A stretch of 64,000 nucleotides of DNA from Paracrocinitomix mangrovi. Lineage in GTDB: Bacteria; Bacteroidota; Bacteroidia; Flavobacteriales_D; Crocinitomicaceae. The position numbers and the translations under genes were made by a program. The stretch covers positions 3,596,001 through 3,660,000 of the forward strand of contig NZ_CP091819.1 in the NCBI RefSeq assembly GCF_019740355.2. The letters run 5' to 3'. The first letter of the stretch is position 1. Each line of letters starts with the position of its first letter. Of this stretch, positions 27,476-35,717 are shown piece by piece. The notes beneath the pieces are model-generated. The model was not told the origin of the DNA, searched no databases, and saw only the letters and a list, made by a program, of their open reading frames with translations.

Positions 27476-27483
27476 TATTTTTG
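27476..27483 (+). promoter_or_regulatory. -7 element (TATTTTTG) of the cysteine desulfurase gene
   Basis: TATTTTTG matches TAnnTTTG and precedes the ATG at 27502 by 18 bases. TTTC about 20 bases upstream is an imperfect -33. Confidence 0.45.
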
Positions 27484-27501
27484 TATAGCTAAATCGTGCC
27501 T

Positions 27502-28641
27502 ATGAAAGTTTACCTGGATAATGCCGCCACTACACCAATGGCTCCTCAAGTTATTGAGAGAATGACAGAGGTGATGAAAGAAAACTTTGGAAACCCATCT
27601 TCAATTCATTCATTCGGAAGAAATGCAAAAGCTGTTATAGAAATAGCGAGAAGAGAAGTAGCAAAGCTGATAAATGCAGAGCCAAAGGAAATTATTTTTA
27701 CCTCAGGTGGAACAGAGGCCGATAATATGGCAATCACTTCGGCGGTTAAGGATTTAGGTGTTACAAGAGTAATCTCTTCCAAAATTGAACATCACGCCGT
27801 TGGTCATACAATTGACTGTTTAGATGAAGAAGTAACAGTAGAGTGGGTCAAATTAAGCGATAAAGGAGCTGTTGATTTAGCTGACTTAGAAAGATTGTTA
27901 TCGTCAAACGAAAAGACTTTGGTTTCATTGATGCACGCTAACAATGAAATTGGTACGTTGTTGGACATTAAAAAAGTATCCGAAATCTGTAAAAAGCATG
28001 GAGCGTATTTTCATTCAGATACTGTGCAAACCATGGGACATTACAAAATTGATGTGAAAGACATAGGTGCTGATTATATCACATGTGCAGCACATAAATT
28101 TCACGGACCTAAAGGTGTTGGATTTTTATATGTCAATAAAAATATAGCTGTTTCTCCAATAATTCAAGGAGGAGCCCAAGAAAGAGGTTTAAGGGGTGGA
28201 ACAGAGAATTTAATCGGTATCGCCGGTTTAGCTGAAGCCTTGAAATTAGCCAATGAAGATATTCAAGGGCACATTGATCATGTGCAAGGTTTGAAGTCTT
28301 ACATGATGGATGAATTGAAAAATCGCATTTCAGATGTTGAATTCCACGGAGAAACAGATCCGGATAAAAGTTTGTACACTGTTTTAAATGTCTGTTTTCC
28401 TGATTTTGAAAACAAATCAATGCTATTATTTTTGTTAGATATTGATGGTGTTGCCTGTTCAGGTGGATCGGCATGTACTTCTGGGTCAAATACAGGTTCT
28501 CACGTACTTAGAGGTATAAATGCAGATACAAATCGCCCAAATGCAAGATTTTCTTTCAGCAGATTTACAACTAAAGAAGAAGTTGATTATGCCCTGAGTA
28601 TCATAGAGAAAGTGGTAGTTAAGGCTGCAGTAAAATCTTAG
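27502..28641 (+). CDS. Cysteine desulfurase, NifS/IscS type
   Basis: The frame opens with GTG at 27496, but the ATG two codons later (MKVYLDNAATTPM) is preferred; 379 residues. PLP-dependent fold type I: YLDNAATTP at the start, HTDxxQ-like FHSDTVQTMGHYKID and the PLP lysine in CAAHKFHGPKG. The catalytic cysteine lies in CSGGSACTSGS. It takes sulfur from L-cysteine to form a persulfide for Fe-S clusters, thiamine or tRNA thiolation. No iscU or other Fe-S gene is adjacent, so the specific partner is open. It has its own promoter-like box at 27476. Confidence 0.92.
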   Translation: MKVYLDNAATTPMAPQVIERMTEVMKENFGNPSSIHSFGRNAKAVIEIARREVAKLINAEPKEIIFTSGGTEADNMAITSAVKDLGVTRVISSKIEHHAVGHTIDCLDEEVTVEWVKLSDKGAVDLADLERLLSSNEKTLVSLMHANNEIGTLLDIKKVSEICKKHGAYFHSDTVQTMGHYKIDVKDIGADYITCAAHKFHGPKGVGFLYVNKNIAVSPIIQGGAQERGLRGGTENLIGIAGLAEALKLANEDIQGHIDHVQGLKSYMMDELKNRISDVEFHGETDPDKSLYTVLNVCFPDFENKSMLLFLLDIDGVACSGGSACTSGSNTGSHVLRGINADTNRPNARFSFSRFTTKEEVDYALSIIEKVVVKAAVKS

Positions 28642-28677
28642 AAATCACCCTAAATAGTGTTATATATTCATTAAGCT

Positions 28678-28721
28678 TCTAGTAAATCTATTGCATTACT
28701 AGATTATATGTCGTAAATTTA
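28678..28721 (+). promoter_or_regulatory. Promoter and inverted repeat before the adhesin operon
   Basis: Inverted repeat TCTAGTAA (28678-28685) / TTACTAGA (28696-28703) with a 10-base loop. The -7 candidate TAAATTTA (28714-28721) has a TTG at 28691-28693, 20 bases before it, which overlaps the repeat. The ATG at 28741 is 19 bases further on. A regulator bound to the repeat would cover the -33 site. Confidence 0.4.
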
Positions 28722-28740
28722 GCCGTCTCAGAAAAACGAC

Positions 28741-29238
28741 ATGAAAAACACATTGCTACTACTTTGCTTGACAATAGCTCAATTGTCTATTGCTCAAGAA
28801 TTTATTGAAGAATCTGCCAAGTCGGCTACCTATAATCAAAACGGAGATCCTATTACTAATGTCATGGATGCTGATGGAATGCGTCAGGGCAACTGGTATT
28901 TTGTTAATGATCTAAATCAAGATGTGGTGTTGAAAAAGTACACTAATAATTCTTGTGATGAAACCTCATTTTATATCAATAACAATTGGGTAAATGCTCA
29001 AGATTATCAAAGCAATGCAGTGCAAACTGATGCTTTGAAAAATGAGTTGAATGCCAATAATATTAATTTACAAGCTGATCAACAATTGCTGGTCGTTATT
29101 GAAAACGGACAAGCGCAACTTTTAAGTGTGTTGGGCAATTGGGCGGCCAATGATAAGTCTGCTGCCATTCAAATTGTGAACGATTTCATCAGTCAAAACA
29201 CTAGCAGTTTAACTGGTAAAATATTGCTACTACTTTAA
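28741..29238 (+). CDS. Small secreted protein, operon partner of the large adhesin
   Basis: 165 residues with a signal peptide (LLLLCLTIAQLSIAQ). The mature protein is Asn/Gln-rich with DPITNVMDADGMRQGNWYF, which resembles the opening of a MORN-like or YwqK-like segment. Function unknown. It ends six bases before the 1193-residue adhesin gene, so the two are co-transcribed and may act together at the cell surface. It lacks a recognisable T9SS domain. Confidence 0.7.
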   Translation: MKNTLLLLCLTIAQLSIAQEFIEESAKSATYNQNGDPITNVMDADGMRQGNWYFVNDLNQDVVLKKYTNNSCDETSFYINNNWVNAQDYQSNAVQTDALKNELNANNINLQADQQLLVVIENGQAQLLSVLGNWAANDKSAAIQIVNDFISQNTSSLTGKILLLL

Positions 29239-29244
29239 TCTATT

Positions 29245-32200
29245 ATGATGCCGAAAAAAATACTTCTTGCCTTTTTACTTTTGGTAAGCCTTGGAACTAC
29301 CGCACAAAATCTTGTGTTAAACCCAAGTTTTGAAACTGTAAATACAGGAGCTTTACAATGCTCATGGTACACCTCACAAGCTCAGTTTAATAATGCCATT
29401 TCAAATTGGACTTGCCCAACAGGTGGATCAACAGATATTTTTAACACAGCTTTAGCTACTACATGCTATTGTAGTCCTTTTTCAACAAATGCTGCTAATC
29501 CTGGTCAACAGGCTCCGCACTCTGGTAATGGATATGTAAACATTGTTACTTATGGTAACGGTGGATGTACTCCATGGAGAGAATATGTGCAAGGAACTCT
29601 TTCTACTCCTTTAGTTGCAGGAAACACCTATGAAGTTTCATTTTGGGTGTCTTTAGCAGATAAAATGTCTGTTGGAACCAATAATATTGGAGTTAAATTT
29701 GAAGTAGGTGCTTATAATCAAGGAAGCAATTGCCCTTATTATACTACTCCTGAGCTGAATTATACAGGTCCAATCATCCTGGATAAAGCCAACTGGACGC
29801 AAATTACATTTTGTTATACACCAACTGTTTCAGGACAAGATCATTTTATTATCGGAAACTTTTTTAATGATGGTGCTACCGCAACAGCTGCGGCAGGTGG
29901 TGTTACTACTGGAAATACAATCAGATATTATGTTGATGATGTTGTAATTCAGGAATTGGTTTTAACAGGTGGTGATCCGGGAACTAATGGTACAGCTTCT
30001 GTTTGTCCTTCTGATCCTGCATTTAACTTGTTTGATATGCTTGGTGGTACTCCGGATGCAGGAGGAACATGGACTGGTCCCTCAGCCCTTACAGGAGGAA
30101 GTTTAGGAACTTTTACTCCCGGTGTTAATACTCCGGGTGTGTATACATATTCGGTTACCGGTACCGGTGCATGTGTAGCAGGTACACCGGCTACTGCAAC
30201 TGTTACGGTTTCTGCAGGAAGTGCTGATGCTACGATAACACCAGCTGGTCCATTTTGTGATAATGCTGCGGCTGTAACTTTAACAGCTGTTGATCCGGGA
30301 GGAACCTGGAGTGGAACAGGTATTACCAACGCTACAACTGGAACTTTTGATCCTGCTGTTGCTGGTCCTGGAACTCATACAATTACTTATACCATATCTG
30401 GAGCTTGTTCAGATGTCGATACTGAAACTATAACTGTAAATGCCAGTGCAGATGCTACAATCACTGCAGTAGGACCTTTCTGTCAAACAGATGCTGCAAT
30501 TACATTGTCTGCAGTTGATGGAGGCGGAACCTGGAGTGGAACAGGGATCACTAATGCAACAACAGGTACATTCGATCCAGCGGTTGCTGGTCCTGGGACA
30601 CATACAATTACTTACACGATTGGTGGAACTTGCGGAGATGTGCAAACAACTTCTATTGTTATTAATGCCTTAGCAAATGCTACCATTACGGCAGTAGGAC
30701 CTTTCTGTGATACTGATCCTGCTATTACATTGAATGCTGTAGATGCAGGCGGAACCTGGAGTGGAACCGGAATTACAAATACTACAACTGGAGCATTTGA
30801 TCCAGCTGTTGCCGGAGCAGGAACCCACACAATTACTTATACAATTGCAGGATCATGCGGAGATGTTCAAACAACAGATATTGTTGTTAACAATGTAGCA
30901 GATGCTACCATTACGGCTGTTGGTCCTTTCTGTGATGTAGATGCGGCAGTAACGCTTTCTGCAGTTGATGCAGGAGGAACCTGGACAGGAACCGGAATTA
31001 CTAATGGTGCTACAGGAATATTTGATCCAGCAGTTGCCGGAGCAGGAACGCATACAATTACTTACACCATTGCTGGTGCGTGTGGGGATGTTCAAACTAC
31101 AGATATTGTTGTAAATCCTCAAATGGATGCAACGATTGCTGCTGTTGGTCCTTTCTGTGATAATGATGCTGCCCTAGTGTTAGCTGGGGCTGATCCGGGA
31201 GGAACTTGGTCTGGAACCGGAATCACAAATGCCGCTAATGGAGATTTTGATCCAGCAGTAGCCGGAGCAGGAACCCACACAATTACTTACACAATTGTTG
31301 CAGCTTGTGGAGATGTTCAGACTACTGATATTGTAGTAAATGCCTTGGCTGATGCTACAATTACTGCTGCAGGTCCTTTCTGTGAAAATGAGTTAGCTGT
31401 GAACTTATCTGCTGTAGATGTAGGTGGAACATGGAGTGGAACAGGAATTACAGATGCGGCCCTTGGAACATTTGATCCTGCTACAGCTGGCGTTGGAACG
31501 CACACTATTACTTACACAATTGCAGGTGCTTGTGGAGCTACAGATACTGAAGATATTATAGTTAATCAATTAGATGATCCTACCATTAATCCTGCCGGTC
31601 CTTTTTGCTTAAATAACAATGTTGAAGTGATTACAGCGGTTACTGCAGGTGGTACATGGAGTGGAACTGGAATTACAGATGCAACTTTAGGAGAATTCAT
31701 GCCTATGACTGCGGGTGAAGGTACACATACCGTAACCTACACAACAGGTGGAATTTGTCCAAATACGGGAACTGTTGATGTGGTTGTATTAGGTCCTTTA
31801 TCCGTTACGGCATTGCAAAACGCTACTATCTGTGAAGGAGAAAGTGCTGATTTAAGTGCTACCGGAAATGGTGGTGATGGAAATATCACAATTACTTGGA
31901 CAGATGATCAGGGAAACAATTTGGGAACTAATGCTAACATAACCGTTTCACCAATGGTGACAACTACCTATACAGCTACAGTTACTGACGGATGTAATAC
32001 TGTTCCTGTCAGTGATCAGGTAACAGTTACAGTTAATCCAATGCCTGTTATCAACTTTACACCAGATAAGTTTGCGGGTTGTGTTCCGTTAACAGTTAAT
32101 TTCACTAATAACTCAGTTCCTGCTGGAACAAATTGTACTTGGGATTTTGGAGATGGAGATATGGTCAATGATTGTGGTGTTGTTTCAAATATTTATAATT

Positions 32201-32826
32201 CAGCAGGATGTTATGATGTTACCTTAACAGTAACAGAAAACAACTGTACAAGTACAGCTACAATGGTAGATTTGATTTGTGTTTACGATTATGCTGAAGC
32301 AGAATTCGCATTAGATCCGGGAGAAGTGGATGTAGAAAACACGCTTGTGGAATTTGATAATTCTTCAGTAAATGCTACTGAATATTTGTGGACATTTGGT
32401 GATGGTGATTCTTCAACAGTAGAAAATCCTGTTCATGTATTTCCAGCGGAGATAGGAGTTTATCAGGTTTGCTTAAAAGCTATGAATGCAGGTGGATGTA
32501 ATGATTCAACTTGTCAAAGTGTGATTGTTACAGAAGAGTTATTATTCTACGTACCTAATGTATTTACACCGGATGGAGATAATTTTAATGAGACATTTTT
32601 ACCGGTATTTACCCAAGGTTTTGATATCTATGATTTCCACTTCACCATTTTCAATAGGTGGGGAGAAATTATATGGGAGTCATATAATTCAACAGTTGGA
32701 TGGAATGGCCACTATGGACAAGGAGGCTTAGTAGAAGATGGTGTTTATGTGTGGCAAGTTGAATTCAAATCAAATCAGTCAGACGAAAAAATTAAAAAAC
32801 GCGGTCATGTTTCCGTGTTGAAGTAA
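29245..32826 (+). CDS. Large surface adhesin with seven 75-residue repeats, PKD domains and a type B T9SS domain
   Basis: 1193 residues. A signal peptide is followed by an N-terminal domain (about 21-235) that looks like a beta-sandwich carbohydrate-binding module (LVLNPSFETVN, AGNTYEVSFWVSLADK). Residues 327-851 are seven exact 75-residue units, each with PFC, GGTWSGTGIT, FDP and GTHTITYT. PKD-type domains follow (CTWDFGDGD; YLWTFGDGDSS). The last 85 residues are the gliding-associated type B sorting domain: FYVPNVFTPDGDN, FNRWGEIIW, DGVYVWQVEFK. It should be exported by T9SS and bound to the surface as an adhesin. The ligand is unknown. It follows the small secreted gene at 28741; a terminator comes after it at 32851. 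Confidence 0.9.
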   Translation: MMPKKILLAFLLLVSLGTTAQNLVLNPSFETVNTGALQCSWYTSQAQFNNAISNWTCPTGGSTDIFNTALATTCYCSPFSTNAANPGQQAPHSGNGYVNIVTYGNGGCTPWREYVQGTLSTPLVAGNTYEVSFWVSLADKMSVGTNNIGVKFEVGAYNQGSNCPYYTTPELNYTGPIILDKANWTQITFCYTPTVSGQDHFIIGNFFNDGATATAAAGGVTTGNTIRYYVDDVVIQELVLTGGDPGTNGTASVCPSDPAFNLFDMLGGTPDAGGTWTGPSALTGGSLGTFTPGVNTPGVYTYSVTGTGACVAGTPATATVTVSAGSADATITPAGPFCDNAAAVTLTAVDPGGTWSGTGITNATTGTFDPAVAGPGTHTITYTISGACSDVDTETITVNASADATITAVGPFCQTDAAITLSAVDGGGTWSGTGITNATTGTFDPAVAGPGTHTITYTIGGTCGDVQTTSIVINALANATITAVGPFCDTDPAITLNAVDAGGTWSGTGITNTTTGAFDPAVAGAGTHTITYTIAGSCGDVQTTDIVVNNVADATITAVGPFCDVDAAVTLSAVDAGGTWTGTGITNGATGIFDPAVAGAGTHTITYTIAGACGDVQTTDIVVNPQMDATIAAVGPFCDNDAALVLAGADPGGTWSGTGITNAANGDFDPAVAGAGTHTITYTIVAACGDVQTTDIVVNALADATITAAGPFCENELAVNLSAVDVGGTWSGTGITDAALGTFDPATAGVGTHTITYTIAGACGATDTEDIIVNQLDDPTINPAGPFCLNNNVEVITAVTAGGTWSGTGITDATLGEFMPMTAGEGTHTVTYTTGGICPNTGTVDVVVLGPLSVTALQNATICEGESADLSATGNGGDGNITITWTDDQGNNLGTNANITVSPMVTTTYTATVTDGCNTVPVSDQVTVTVNPMPVINFTPDKFAGCVPLTVNFTNNSVPAGTNCTWDFGDGDMVNDCGVVSNIYNSAGCYDVTLTVTENNCTSTATMVDLICVYDYAEAEFALDPGEVDVENTLVEFDNSSVNATEYLWTFGDGDSSTVENPVHVFPAEIGVYQVCLKAMNAGGCNDSTCQSVIVTEELLFYVPNVFTPDGDNFNETFLPVFTQGFDIYDFHFTIFNRWGEIIWESYNSTVGWNGHYGQGGLVEDGVYVWQVEFKSNQSDEKIKKRGHVSVLK
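30223..31797. repeat. Seven tandem 225-bp coding repeats
   Basis: Units start at 30223, 30448, 30673, 30898, 31123, 31348 and 31573, each 225 bases with no insertion or deletion. Units diverge in sequence but keep PFC (one cysteine), GGTWSGTGIT and THTITYT at constant spacing, plus a second cysteine near the end. Divergence is lowest among the middle units (starts 30448-31123). The exact length suggests selection for a rod of constant-size beta-domains, or recent recombination between units. Confidence 0.95.
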
Positions 32827-32850
32827 AATACGTGACCTCAATCTATGATA

Positions 32851-32880
32851 GGGAAGCCAAATTTGGTTTCCCTTTTTTTT
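32851..32880 (+). terminator. Intrinsic terminator after the adhesin gene
   Basis: GGGAAGCCAAA / TTTGGTTTCCC stem with one G-T pair, directly followed by a run of about nine Ts. It closes the 28741-32826 operon. Confidence 0.88.
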
Positions 32881-32964
32881 TGGTTTTTTCGCAAATATTG
32901 TTATATTATATATATGTCGATTTGATTCTTTTGGTGGTAATCGCCAAAGACTTTCTTTTATCAT

Positions 32965-33017
32965 TTTACAATTGTAAATGAACATCTAGCTCAAATCAAC
33001 TGTTCTTTAAAAAGAAC
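32965..33017. promoter_or_regulatory. Two perfect palindromes before mscS no. 2
   Basis: TTTACAATTGTAAA (32965-32978) and GTTCTTT-AA-AAAGAAC (33002-33017) lie 74 and 35 bases before the ATG at 33052. They could be regulator sites. No TAnnTTTG box is seen between them and the gene. Confidence 0.4.
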
Positions 33018-33051
33018 TTCATAATTAATCATTAATAAGCTTTAATAAAAT

Positions 33052-33939
33052 ATGTTAGACATTATAGTTGACAAGTTAGAATCGTGGTGGACATCTCTGG
33101 TTGATCTTTTGCCCAATTTTATATTGGCATTGGTCGTTTTAGTATTATTCATAATTGCTGCCAGATACATCAAAAAAGGTTTAACAAAGTTATTTTCTAA
33201 AACATACAGTAATAAAGAGTTGTCTAAAATCCTGACTAAAATAGGATACATTGCAGTAATTGCTACAGGAACCATGGTAGCGCTATCAATATTGCATTTA
33301 GATAAAGCAGTTACCTCTGTTTTAGCCGGGGCAGGTATTGTAGGTTTGGCCTTAAGTTTTGCTTTTCAAGATTTAGCTGCAAATCTTATTTCAGGCTTTT
33401 TTATGGCCGCAAAAAGACCATTTGAAGTAGGAGATGTAATTGAGATAAAAGATCATTTAGGAACCGTTAAAGACATCCAATTGCGAAGTACAATTGTAGA
33501 AACTTTTGATGGTAATGAAGTGAGGATACCAAATAGGATCTTATTTGAAAATCCGCTAACAAACTATTATGAAACCAAAACAAGGATGATCCAACTTAAA
33601 GTAGGTGTTTCCTATGCAGATGATTTAGAAAAGGTAGAAGAGGTGGCCAAAAGTGCAATCACCTCTCTAGATGGATTAGTTGAAAGTGAAGAAGTAAAGC
33701 TAATTTATACCGGCTTTGATGATAGTTCAATCAACTTAGAAATTAGATACTGGGTGCCTTATGATAATTACTTTCAGTACCTAGAAGGTATTAGTAAAGG
33801 AATTAAAGCGATTAAAAAGGCATTTGATAAAAATGATATTTCTATTCCTTTTCCAATCAGAACTCTCAATTTTGGAATTAAAGGAGGAGAGAGTCTGGAA
33901 GAGCAATACCTGGATATGTATGAAAAGTTAGATAAATAA
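33052..33939 (+). CDS. MscS-family mechanosensitive channel, no. 2 of 3
   Basis: 295 residues, the short E. coli MscS type (286). Three N-terminal helices, the last being the pore helix VTSVLAGAGIVGLALSFAF (about residues 87-105), then QDLAANLISGFFMA. The beta domain has FEVGDVIEIKDHLGTVKDI and EVRIPNRI, and the C-terminal alpha/beta domain is complete (ISIPFPIRTLNF). It is a small osmotic safety valve. It is distinct from the two longer MscS genes in this window. Confidence 0.93.
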   Translation: MLDIIVDKLESWWTSLVDLLPNFILALVVLVLFIIAARYIKKGLTKLFSKTYSNKELSKILTKIGYIAVIATGTMVALSILHLDKAVTSVLAGAGIVGLALSFAFQDLAANLISGFFMAAKRPFEVGDVIEIKDHLGTVKDIQLRSTIVETFDGNEVRIPNRILFENPLTNYYETKTRMIQLKVGVSYADDLEKVEEVAKSAITSLDGLVESEEVKLIYTGFDDSSINLEIRYWVPYDNYFQYLEGISKGIKAIKKAFDKNDISIPFPIRTLNFGIKGGESLEEQYLDMYEKLDK

Positions 33940-33944
33940 AAAGG

Positions 33945-35234
33945 CTATTCAATTGTGTAATGAGGATTGTCTTCTATGTCATCTAATATATCCTGATCAC
34001 CTTCTTTGTATTCTGGTTCATCCTCTTCAGTAAAATCTGGATTGGGTTGCGGTTTGAATAATAATTTGAAAAGTAAAATGCCTATCGCAACTATCCCAAT
34101 AGCAACAAGTCCTATTAGTTCACTCCTTTGTTTATTGTCATACAGCTGATAGTGCTCACTTAAATTAGCCACCAACTTGTTGACAATAGTAAACAAGAAG
34201 AAAAAGAATGCAAAAAAGATGGTAAAATGACGTTGAGGGATTAAAAGTAGATAAAGAGAATACAATGCAGTTTGAATGAAGAATTCTGAGATTGCTACCA
34301 AAATAACTGCAAATAAAAAAGGTGATAAATGCACTGAGTTTAATTCTATTGGCAGTATAAAGTAAATTCCAAATCCAACAAAAGCCAATATAAAACCAAT
34401 CAGCATTTTTTGTATTTGAGACATGTGTTTTGAGCTCCAAACAAAAAAGAAAACTATGCCTAAAATGAAAATGATAACTGAATTGAGCATCATTGAACTC
34501 CAAAGGTTGTTAGACTCGATTTGAATGGAGTCTTTTAAATAGTGCTCCTGTAGATTTAAAAATCCTCCAAACAATTCATATACTCCCCAATACACGAATG
34601 ACGCAATAATGGTAATTGCTAAAATTGAAACAGTGGTTCCGTCTTTATATCTGCTGGGTGAATTTTTTGTGTTGGGAATATTATTGACAAAAAAGAGAGG
34701 AACAAGTGATAGCACTAATATGATTGCAATAATTATAAAGGAGATTTTGTAATCAAAAGAATCATAGATCACAAAAGCACTTAAAAAAGCTCCTAAATTG
34801 ACGCCAACATAAAACAATATGACAATGGGAGAAACAAGGCGCTTTTTCTTGTAATAATACCTGGATAGCATTGCAAAATTGTTCGGTGAATAAATCCCTG
34901 CACCAAGTCCGAAAAGAATAAGACCCGTTTGTGCCGTTTCAACATTACTAATGGACAACAATAAAAGCGCTAAAATTTGTAGACCACCACCTATAAAACA
35001 ACTTATTTTATTTCCTACAAGGTAATCTCCAAGAACACCTCCTATCAACATTGAAGCGTATACCACCAGGCTTAATTGTCCATAAAATTCAAGTGCTTCT
35101 TCCCTTGGTATTTCTATGTCTATCAAAAAGAAGATGATGAAACTTCTGGTTCCATAATAGGCCATTCTTTCCAGCATTTTGGAAAGGATAATTAAAAATG
35201 CTTCTTTTGGATGTGAGAGTGAAGTTGTGGACAT
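33945..35234 (-). CDS. POT/MFS-type transporter, probable peptide symporter
   Basis: 429 residues, about 12 membrane helices. The N-terminus SHPKEAFLIILSKMLERMAYYGTRSF matches the POT family signature (HPKxLFxLxxxEMWERFSYYG), except that the first glutamate of ExxER is lysine here. Further on, FGLGAGIYSPNNFAMLSRYY matches the POT helix 4 region, and a long acidic tail (residues about 400-429) follows. POT proteins import di- and tripeptides with protons. The loss of the first ExxER glutamate suggests altered coupling or substrate, so I call it a POT-like transporter. It is convergent with mscS, five bases apart. Confidence 0.8.
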   Translation of the reverse strand: MSTTSLSHPKEAFLIILSKMLERMAYYGTRSFIIFFLIDIEIPREEALEFYGQLSLVVYASMLIGGVLGDYLVGNKISCFIGGGLQILALLLLSISNVETAQTGLILFGLGAGIYSPNNFAMLSRYYYKKKRLVSPIVILFYVGVNLGAFLSAFVIYDSFDYKISFIIIAIILVLSLVPLFFVNNIPNTKNSPSRYKDGTTVSILAITIIASFVYWGVYELFGGFLNLQEHYLKDSIQIESNNLWSSMMLNSVIIFILGIVFFFVWSSKHMSQIQKMLIGFILAFVGFGIYFILPIELNSVHLSPFLFAVILVAISEFFIQTALYSLYLLLIPQRHFTIFFAFFFFLFTIVNKLVANLSEHYQLYDNKQRSELIGLVAIGIVAIGILLFKLLFKPQPNPDFTEEDEPEYKEGDQDILDDIEDNPHYTIE

Positions 35235-35277
35235 GGCTTTGGGTTTGAGATACTAAAATAGAAAACTTAAAAGCAGA

Positions 35278-35658
35278 CTATCTTTTTCTTATCATTTGAT
35301 AAATCAAAATTATCCAACTGATAATCATTAAACTGCCACCAACCGGTACAATTGCACTGCAAATTTTAAGGGCAGCTTCATGTTCTTTAAAACTGAGCAC
35401 ATAAAGTAATCCTGCGAAAATAATGACACCAATCAAGGCTAAGTTGAAAAACCATTTTAGTGAAAATTGGAACTTATCTGCAGATAAACCAATAGCTAAA
35501 AGTGCCAATCCAGTGTACATTTGGTACTTAACGCCTTTTTCAAAAATGATGATCCCTTCTTCGTTGATTATTTTCTTTAATCCATGAGCAGCAAAGGCGC
35601 CAAGAATAATACTCAAACAGATGAGTATTGCAGCAGTGATAACTATTTTTTTATTCAT
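35278..35658 (-). CDS. DUF423 family membrane protein
   Basis: 126 residues from ATG 35658; the frame reaches 35709, but the upstream part is a terminator hairpin read through. Four hydrophobic helices. ILGAFAAHGLKK is the DUF423 signature, with YQMYTGLALLAIG and the end GGSLMIISWIILI. Function unknown. The ATG directly follows the T-run of the hairpin at 35659-35697. That is a strange 5' end; see findings. Confidence 0.85.
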   Translation of the reverse strand: MNKKIVITAAILICLSIILGAFAAHGLKKIINEEGIIIFEKGVKYQMYTGLALLAIGLSADKFQFSLKWFFNLALIGVIIFAGLLYVLSFKEHEAALKICSAIVPVGGSLMIISWIILIYQMIRKR

Positions 35659-35697
35659 AAAAAATCCCGACTTCATCATTAGAGACCAAGTCGGGAT
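35659..35697 (-). terminator. Intrinsic terminator abutting the DUF423 start codon
   Basis: On the minus strand ATCCCGACTT and AAGTCGGGAT (35688-35697 and 35664-35673 on the plus numbering) form a 10-bp stem with a 14-base loop, followed by a T-run (35659-35664) that runs straight into the ATG of the DUF423 gene. It terminates the DUF4476 gene transcript or acts as an attenuator of the next gene. Confidence 0.85.
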
Positions 35698-35717
35698 AAA
35701 GTTAATCATTCAATTAA

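Noticed and set aside
29949-31505. Several frames on the minus strand and shifted frames in the adhesin repeats
   Set aside because: They are shadows of the repeat, with runs of Val/Pro/Thr produced by the reversed repeat.
30223-31797. CRISPR-like array
   Set aside because: The 225-base units are continuous coding sequence with no spacers.
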